Assembly: GCA_036986275.1 (NCBI GenBank) | Contig: BTRG01000074.1 | Coordinates: 1-9,551 of the forward strand | DNA from: BTRG01 sp036986275 | Lineage (GTDB): Bacteria; Pseudomonadota; Gammaproteobacteria; Acidiferrobacterales; SZUA-150 | DNA length: 9,551 bases | Reading direction: 5' to 3' | Shown here: one piece after another, positions 5,218 to 9,551 of the stretch | Position numbering within the stretch: the stretch's first letter is position 1 | Layout: the number at the start of each line of letters is the position of its first letter | Position numbers and translations under genes: made by a program | Notes under the pieces: model-generated | What the model was told of the DNA's origin: nothing | Databases searched by the model: none | The model's input: only the letters and a program-made list of their open reading frames with translations

Positions 5218-7293
5218 TTATCCTCCTTGCTCGACTTGTAGTAACTCGGCAATAGATTGAGCTACCAGGTCTTTGATCTGTTCGGAATCCATCACCATTG
5301 ACTGCATCGTCTCGATACGGTCGGTCAGGGCTTTGAATTCATCTGTATCGGCTTTGGACTCGGCGGCCATGATCTTTGTCTCTGCCTCCATGATCTTCAG
5401 CTTGTTGTCCAATTCCTCTTGTGTGGCCTGTACTGCCTCCTGAATAGCCTGCTCGACCATCTGCGGGGTTACTTCTGGCTCCTTGCCGTCTTTATCATCG
5501 GCAATACCGGGCGGCAAGGTCTTTTTCAGGCGCTCAGCAATAGCATCAGCTTTCGGCCAATCCATGTTTTCCGCTATAAGGTCAGAGATAAGTGGCGCGA
5601 TGTTCGGCAGGGCTTGTGCAAAAGCCATCATGGATTCGCGTGATTCTTCTCGCAGCGTCGTATAGCTTGGACCGGCCTGCACCCGCACATCATATCGTCC
5701 GGCGCCTAAATCATTCACCTTGCGGGTGGTCCCGTCCGCATTAACGACAGTCTTATTCAGTTCAACGAAATCATCCGTATCTTCTGGCGTCATAACCCTG
5801 ACGATGCGCTGGGTATCGTAAATGCGCGGGATCATATCAACCAGAATTCGGCCAGTCTGCTTTAGAGATAAATTCAAATTATCATGATAAGCGTAACTTG
5901 ATACATCGCTGCTACTCTTTCGTTCGCGTATGGCCTTGCCGGATTTCTCATTACTTGGCTCGCCACGGGTCGCTTTGTACATTCCAGTGGTGGCGTCCAT
6001 ATCGGCATCATCAGACAGCGCGTTTATCATGTGCGCCTGACTGGGAATGGGCGGGCTGACCCGCTGCGGCATCGGCACCCCGTCAATATGGCTATACAGG
6101 AGGTAGGGGAGGTTGTCCTTGTTCGCCCTGTCCCACATGGAATCAAAAGATTCAATCTGGTCTGGGGTAGCCAGGAAGGGAACTTTGGGCTGCAACGCGG
6201 TCTGCTCAATCTGCGCGGTACGGTTAAAGTTGTACATACGTTGCGCGTCCTTGGCGTGTCTGATCACTCCCCGATAGAAGTCATATCCCCTGACATTCAA
6301 TTCCTTACCCACTACCCGGATGATGGGGATATAGAAGCTGGGGAATTCTCGTGGTTTTTCCAGAAACTCACGCGCCGTCAGCTTGAACCATTCAATTTTG
6401 GGTACTTCGGCCTCCCGGGTTTCCTGAATCCGGTCACCGTCTTTCATGGATTTAACTTTCAGGTTTTCCAGAGCTTGCTCGTCATCGACGTAATAGACCG
6501 ATCCCGATGACATTCGAACGGCAATCTTGGTAACCGGGATTTTTCGGAAATACTCGACAATCCTGATTTCCTGATCCTGATACCAGTAATCGTACTCATC
6601 ACCAGACCCGGCGAAATCCCAGCTTGCGGTATCTTTGTCAGGCCAGCGGGCTTCAAACATGCCCCGGGACATCATCGAGGAAACAAATCCCCAGTTGGCA
6701 TCACCGCCATGCGGTTCCTGAATGTCAGGGTCAAGATAGACTGAAAAGCTGTTTTTTATCCGCTTGATGCGTATGACCTGGCTAAAGGGATCGGCGGCAT
6801 CCCATTCCGTCACAATGCGCCAATAGCCAAAACCATGGCCGGCAGCATGATCCGCACCGGTATTGTAGGCAATCTGTGCGTCAGAATTCTGTTCAATCGA
6901 CCGAATAAGGCCGTTCATGGTCTGACTTAGAGTGTAATCCTTGGTCCCGGCCTTATTTTCTCCCTTTGTATCTGAATTTGATTCGGCGGGGTGGATGATG
7001 ATCGCCGCCTTGCCTTGCCGCTGATCACCGGTAACCTGATCGATCCGCTCTTCCATTTTATTGAAGGTCAGGCAAGGTCTGTCATCACTCTCGCGCTCTC
7101 GACGAATATCCGCCGGCCATTGGTTACCATGGCGGAAATCGATGTCATCTTCGGCCAGGTCGCGGTTTTTCTCCTCATACTCATACGCACGCTTAAACCT
7201 GACTAAAGCCTCCTCTAGTACTTTCTGCTCGGTTTCAGCAGCCTTTTCGGTATCTACCGGACTGGGATCAATGGGGAGAAGAGTGGTTTTCAA
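5218..7293 (-). CDS. Portal protein, P22 gp1-like
   Basis: This 691-residue protein (P22 gp1: 725) forms the dodecameric ring at one capsid vertex through which DNA is pumped and to which the tail attaches. The N-terminal helix (EEALVRFKRAYEYEEKNRDL, 27-46) is followed by FRHGNQWP (53-60). NKMEERIDQVTGDQRQGK lies at 78-95, the first conserved portal block. GADHAAGHGFGYWRIVTEWD at 146-165 aligns with P22 'REQIEAGVGAWRLVTDYED'. SVYLDPDIQEPHGGDANWGF is at 184-203 and VRGYDFYRGVIRHAKDAQRM further on, both family-typical. The C-terminal region from about 610 is one long helical stretch rich in Gln, Glu and Met, matching the barrel of P22-type portals. The start is TTG at 7293-7291, overlapping the co-chaperonin stop as TTGA. 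An in-frame stop lies 21 bases upstream, no ATG or GTG lies in that interval, and the next ATG is at residue 80 inside the conserved block. No good ribosome site is visible, so translation is probably coupled to the co-chaperonin gene. Confidence 0.95.
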   Translation of the reverse strand: MKTTLLPIDPSPVDTEKAAETEQKVLEEALVRFKRAYEYEEKNRDLAEDDIDFRHGNQWPADIRRERESDDRPCLTFNKMEERIDQVTGDQRQGKAAIIIHPAESNSDTKGENKAGTKDYTLSQTMNGLIRSIEQNSDAQIAYNTGADHAAGHGFGYWRIVTEWDAADPFSQVIRIKRIKNSFSVYLDPDIQEPHGGDANWGFVSSMMSRGMFEARWPDKDTASWDFAGSGDEYDYWYQDQEIRIVEYFRKIPVTKIAVRMSSGSVYYVDDEQALENLKVKSMKDGDRIQETREAEVPKIEWFKLTAREFLEKPREFPSFYIPIIRVVGKELNVRGYDFYRGVIRHAKDAQRMYNFNRTAQIEQTALQPKVPFLATPDQIESFDSMWDRANKDNLPYLLYSHIDGVPMPQRVSPPIPSQAHMINALSDDADMDATTGMYKATRGEPSNEKSGKAIRERKSSSDVSSYAYHDNLNLSLKQTGRILVDMIPRIYDTQRIVRVMTPEDTDDFVELNKTVVNADGTTRKVNDLGAGRYDVRVQAGPSYTTLREESRESMMAFAQALPNIAPLISDLIAENMDWPKADAIAERLKKTLPPGIADDKDGKEPEVTPQMVEQAIQEAVQATQEELDNKLKIMEAETKIMAAESKADTDEFKALTDRIETMQSMVMDSEQIKDLVAQSIAELLQVEQGG

Positions 7294-7598
7294 TGGACGA
7301 TCGCCATAACGTCAGGCTCACGGATAGCAGTCAGGTCTATGCCGCCTAAGTTCATCTGTAAATCCTCGCCCGTGTATGAACCATACAACACCCTCATTCC
7401 GACCATGATTTGCATAGGCATTCGTAAACCAGTCTTTTTGCAGCGTTTCCCTGGCCCCGTATATTTAACTATCCCCAGCCGAGTATGATCGTCAGCGCCG
7501 GGAACCAGAATCAGCCTTGATTCCTCAAGGACTTCATCCAATGGTTCGACCAGAATGATGTCAGATTGAACTTTTAGCGTCCCATCGGTTGGATTCAT
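7290..7598 (-). CDS. GroES-like co-chaperonin
   Basis: This 102-residue protein has the GroES (Cpn10) pattern along its whole length. The first strand is SDIILVEPLDEVLEES (12-27; E. coli DRVIVKRKEVETKS). A mobile-loop region follows at about 24-40 with LIL (29-31) in place of the GroEL-contacting IVL. Then come LGIVKYTGPG (41-50; E. coli RGEVLAVGNG), a short roof-like loop with KRCKKTGLRM, MQIMVGMRVLY (62-72; DVKVGDIVIF), GIDLTAIREPDVMAIV (86-101; EEVLIMSESDILAIV). GroES caps the GroEL chamber in the cytoplasm during protein folding. Phage versions (T4 gp31, RB49 CocO) replace host GroES to fold the phage coat. Here the gene lies between large terminase and portal and its stop overlaps the portal TTG start, so it belongs to the late head operon. 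ATG at 7598 has only a weak GGGAAA upstream. The specific client, probably the coat protein, is inference. Confidence 0.87.
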   Translation of the reverse strand: MNPTDGTLKVQSDIILVEPLDEVLEESRLILVPGADDHTRLGIVKYTGPGKRCKKTGLRMPMQIMVGMRVLYGSYTGEDLQMNLGGIDLTAIREPDVMAIVH

Positions 7599-7680
7599 GC
7601 TCTATTTCCCACTTTGATTGATACAAGCCAGCGGGCCATTGTAACAAAACCCCACATTACACTTGTTTTGGTCTAATTAC
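7599..7680 (-). other. Spacer between large terminase and co-chaperonin
   Basis: This is the longest intergenic gap inside the packaging part of the operon. It holds no terminator. A GTTTTG/CAAAAC pair is present but has no U-tract and only six base pairs. A 20-codon frame (7657-7595) ends in a TGA overlapping the co-chaperonin ATG as ATGA, but it lacks a convincing ribosome site. No clear promoter is seen. Confidence 0.5.
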
Positions 7681-9027
7681 CTACCCCATCCACCCACCGG
7701 CAGAAGGGGCCTTTAGGTGTCGTGTGTGACCTGGCAGCCTGACCTTTGGTTTCTTTCGCACCAGCCCTGAAAATAGCTCAGACAGTGCCCAGATCAAAGC
7801 GTCTGCACGGTTCGGGGAGTCTTCACCCAAATAACCAGCGGTACTAAAAGCTACTAATTCATCTTCCAGGTCCATGAAATATCCTACGTGCCGAACTTTT
7901 CCTTGCTCATACAGGGCGCTGAAAGGCTCGGCACGCACTGCTTTACCCCGTGAAGCATGGACCATCTTAAAATTAGCGCGAGGAGCTGAGACTTTGATGG
8001 TAAATTCGACCATCGCCCCGCCATAGTTCCCCTCACCAACGATAACATCTGCTTCATGACGCTCGTAAGCATCTGTAGCAACCTTTCCCCAGGTTCCTGG
8101 ACCCGCCTTGACCGTCAGGTCTTCAAGCAGATACCCGTTGCCATCGGTTCCTAATCCCATCACCACAATACCAATAGCATCGTTGTCCACATTATCCACA
8201 TCCCCCGATCCTGACGGGTCTACAGCCACCACTACCCGTACCATGTCCGGCATCTTTCCCCCGGTATGGCGCCACTTTTCAATGTCTTCCTCAGAAAACA
8301 GCTGGTTAGGCGTGGCATCTGCGAAATCACCTTGCAGAAATCTCTTTCGTAACCGTGCGCTTAATCCCTGTAATGTCTGGATATACCCGCCGGTCAGGTT
8401 TTCCTGGTTATCTTCCGGGTTGATCTTGAAATAAGCATAGTCCTGCGCATTGCTGATTTTCTTTTTTGTTTCAGGGTCTTGCTTGAGAATAAACAGCTTG
8501 TAAGACCAATGCGCCTTTGATGGAGGATTGCAGTCATACAGCATCTGCGGCTTCATTAATCCAATAACTTGCCCGTCTATAATAACACCAACCTTTTGCG
8601 CCAGCCGTGTTATGGCTATCTCTCGGGATTGCCCTGGTATCTGGCTACACTCGTTCAGATAGATGGTGACGTATTCCTGACCCAGTATCTTTTCCGTCCG
8701 CTCCTTGTCGTCCAGGCCACCAAACCAAATCTCTGCACCATTATCGAACCTGACAAAAAAGTCCGTCTTGTTCAGATCGTAAGTGACTCCCGGGAAACAA
8801 AGAGCCATCACCTTAGGGAATGTGTCGTGGATAACGGCCTGTTTGACGTGGCTGAACCGAAACCGAAGAATCGCGTGTCGTGAGCCTGGGGCTGCCTGTG
8901 CCCGGGTTATAACATGCCTCACCAGCAGGAACGTCTTACCGCTCCTCGACCCACCGAATAGCATGATGTGACAGGCTAATCCAGCAAGTATTTTCCTGGC
9001 TTCTTCCTGAGCGTCAGTTAAATGCAC
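7681..9027 (-). CDS. Terminase large subunit (packaging ATPase and nuclease)
   Basis: This 448-residue protein (P22 gp2: 499) is the motor that drives DNA into the procapsid and cuts the concatemer. The ATPase domain shows an adenine-contact Q motif (LTDAQ, Gln7), Walker A GGSRSGKT (25-32), Walker B ending in IYLNE (122-126, catalytic Glu126) and the coupling motif YDCNPPS (164-170). The C-terminal RNase H-like nuclease has VVVAVDPSG (Asp270), VGEGNYGG (Glu332) and NRADALIWALSEL (Asp409), so the acidic triad is complete. The tail is basic (RKKPKVRLPGHTRH, 424-437). The start is GTG at 9027-9025. An in-frame TAA lies two codons upstream, so no earlier start exists, and the Q motif follows directly. 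It overlaps the small terminase by 10 bases, as packaging subunit genes often do. Both enzymatic domains look intact. A headful (P22-like) mechanism is inferred from the company it keeps. Confidence 0.97.
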   Translation of the reverse strand: MHLTDAQEEARKILAGLACHIMLFGGSRSGKTFLLVRHVITRAQAAPGSRHAILRFRFSHVKQAVIHDTFPKVMALCFPGVTYDLNKTDFFVRFDNGAEIWFGGLDDKERTEKILGQEYVTIYLNECSQIPGQSREIAITRLAQKVGVIIDGQVIGLMKPQMLYDCNPPSKAHWSYKLFILKQDPETKKKISNAQDYAYFKINPEDNQENLTGGYIQTLQGLSARLRKRFLQGDFADATPNQLFSEEDIEKWRHTGGKMPDMVRVVVAVDPSGSGDVDNVDNDAIGIVVMGLGTDGNGYLLEDLTVKAGPGTWGKVATDAYERHEADVIVGEGNYGGAMVEFTIKVSAPRANFKMVHASRGKAVRAEPFSALYEQGKVRHVGYFMDLEDELVAFSTAGYLGEDSPNRADALIWALSELFSGLVRKKPKVRLPGHTRHLKAPSAGGWMG

Positions 9028-9275
9028 GCCTTAATGTCTAACTTATCCAGGGCTACCACAACAGGGCCGCCGCCTTCTCCGGTTAACTCGATGGCTTTCA
9101 GGGTTGGTATTGACTTGTCTATCACAATCCTTGCAGCGTTAACCTGGCTAGGCGTCATTTCACATTTATCATTTGCGTGTAAAGTCAGTCTGTTAAGCAG
9201 CTGACCTGCTGCAATAAGTCGCTTTGTCTTTGTGTCGTGTGTTGTTTTATTGGTTCGTGCTGCCATCGGGTTCAC
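9018..9275 (-). CDS. Terminase small subunit (DNA recognition)
   Basis: The protein has 85 residues from GTG at 9275, or 82 from an ATG at 9266. The core, LLNRLTLHANDKCEMTPSQV (27-46) and AARIVIDKSIPTLKAIELTG (47-66), has the helix and turn pattern of compact phage small terminases ('l...v.G...ls.sQvkAArilL.k.lPdLka.E.tG..ggp'). It then ends in GGPVVVALDKLD. Small terminase binds the packaging site and loads the large subunit. The N-terminus is short and basic (ARTNKTTHDTKTKRL). At 85 residues it is about half the length of P22 gp3 (162), so oligomerisation parts may be reduced. The GTG start is favoured by GTGA overlap with the stop of the preceding remnant frame; the ATG nine bases on cannot be excluded. 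Its 3' end overlaps the large terminase. The subunit call rests on position and the core pattern. Confidence 0.78.
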   Translation of the reverse strand: MNPMAARTNKTTHDTKTKRLIAAGQLLNRLTLHANDKCEMTPSQVNAARIVIDKSIPTLKAIELTGEGGGPVVVALDKLDIKACI

Positions 9276-9297
9276 CCGGTCAGCGGGATAGGCCCGC
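9267..9297 (-). promoter_or_regulatory. Two GC-rich hairpins at the small terminase start
   Basis: In transcription order the first is GCGGG, CCTAT, CCCGC (9297-9283) and the second is CGGG, TGAA, CCCG (9278-9267). They are separated by four bases. The second contains the GTG start of the small terminase in its stem and loop and ends one base before the alternative ATG at 9266. The structures could lower initiation on the packaging genes. They lie partly within the remnant reading frame, so coding constraint may explain part of them. Confidence 0.4.
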
Positions 9298-9355
9298 AGT
9301 AAAGTTTATCCAGCTCTCGTTCGATCTTTTCGAGCTGGCGTAATGTAGAGCTATT
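9272..9355 (-). pseudogene. Start-less C-terminal remnant of a gene upstream of the small terminase
   Basis: Twenty-seven sense codons are open between an in-frame TAG (9358-9356) and a TGA (9274-9272) that overlaps the small terminase GTG as GTGA. The translation includes LRQLEKIERELDKLY (amphipathic, coiled-coil-like) and ends CGPIPLTG. It looks like real protein rather than random frame. No ATG, GTG or TTG is present in frame, and all frames just upstream are closed by stops. The likeliest reading is the C-terminus of a lost gene that was coupled to the small terminase. A rare start codon (CTG at the ERELDK segment, or ATC) would give only a tiny peptide. Confidence 0.4.
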
Positions 9356-9551
9356 CTAAGTTACCTGTAAGAAGTACCGACAAGGATAGTAACACTTATC
9401 AGTGACTTACAATAGTGTGCTCAAAGTGTAGCCTTTTCCGACTACCAGCTATCAATAGCTTATCTCATTATTGTCTGGCTGACTTTACACTTATCGAATA
9501 TTAATTATGTACCTTACTCTATGTTTATTTATCTTTAACCTGTATTCAGTG
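9356..9551. other. AT-rich stretch without a recognisable gene
   Basis: This right-hand end is clearly richer in A and T than the coding part, and stops interrupt every frame except short edge frames. It is the only visible place for a promoter of the leftward operon. The best candidate on the minus strand is TTGATA (9455-9450) with TACACT (9430-9425), but the 19-base spacer is long. The TTGATA lies within a perfect dyad AGCTAT, CA, ATAGCT (9447-9460) that could be an operator. ACACTTATC occurs twice on the plus strand (9392-9400 and 9487-9495). A 19-residue frame enters from the right edge on the minus strand and stops without recognisable content. None of these is firm. Confidence 0.35.

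Noticed and set aside
6031..6510. Plus-strand open frame of 159 codons opposite the portal gene
   Set aside because: It is wholly inside the conserved portal coding region on the other strand, with no family features. It is a shadow frame.
7595..7657. 20-codon minus-strand frame (MWGFVTMARWLVSIKVGNRA) overlapping the co-chaperonin start as ATGA
   Set aside because: The overlap is attractive for a leader peptide, but there is no ribosome site at a proper distance and the length is within chance. Only conservation in relatives would revive it.
9177..9490. Inverted 12-base match GTGTAAAGTCAG (9177-9188) with 9479-9490
   Set aside because: A few 12-base matches are expected by chance in a window of this size. 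One copy is inside the small terminase and no other features of attachment or insertion ends accompany it.
9494..9550. Minus-strand frame entering from the right edge and stopping after 19 codons
   Set aside because: The translation is low-complexity basic sequence from AT-rich DNA with no recognisable content. It could be the end of a gene outside the window but cannot be supported.
9507..9551. Plus-strand frame starting ATG at 9507 and running off the right edge (MYLTLCLFIFNLYSV)
   Set aside because: Only 15 codons are visible, in AT-rich sequence with no ribosome site. It cannot be told from chance.
1..9551. CRISPR arrays, tRNA genes, insertion sequences, integrase or attachment sites
   Set aside because: No regularly spaced repeats, cloverleaf-like sequence, transposase motifs or integrase motifs were seen by eye on either strand.

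Overview
The window is a structural and DNA-packaging module of a tailed double-stranded DNA bacteriophage or prophage with a P22-like (podovirus-type) head. Every supported gene lies on the minus strand, so transcription runs from the right end to the left. The set small terminase, large terminase, portal, scaffold, P22-type coat, gp4-like and gp10-like tail hub is the P22 head/tail-hub order, recognised from protein motifs. The host cannot be named. Base composition is moderate, Shine-Dalgarno sites are canonical, and the P22-like virion suggests a Gram-negative, probably proteobacterial, host (inference).

Layout in transcription order (right to left). 9551-9276: AT-rich stretch with no complete gene, ending in the start-less C-terminal remnant of an open frame that runs into the small terminase. 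9275-7681: small and large terminase, both on GTG starts and overlapping. 7680-7599: short spacer. 7598-7290: GroES-like co-chaperonin. 7293-5218: portal on a TTG start overlapping the co-chaperonin stop. 5215-5048: a 55-residue gene with a strong ribosome binding site. 5044-4262: scaffold. 4261-4192: a 70-base leader with two small hairpins sharing the same stem sequence. 4191-2965: major coat protein. 2959-2932: intrinsic terminator directly behind the coat gene. 2919-2683: small protein with a possible HeH/LEM-like C-terminus. 2693-1977: gp4-like tail accessory factor. 1977-457: gp10-like tail hub. 460-185: 91-residue protein. 185-1: N-terminus of a further structural protein cut by the window edge.

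How the genes fit together: small and large terminase pump DNA through the portal into a procapsid built from coat on scaffold. The gp4-like and gp10-like proteins then close the portal vertex and form the tail hub. The GroES-like protein is the exceptional member. It sits inside the packaging cluster and may adapt the host GroEL chamber to fold the coat protein, since P22-type coat is a known GroEL client. The coat gene is the only gene bracketed by RNA structures, hairpins in its leader and a UUCG-loop terminator after its stop. It also has a strong ribosome binding site and an ATG start, whereas both terminase genes and the portal use weak GTG/TTG starts overlapping the preceding frame. This fits high coat output and low packaging-motor and portal output.
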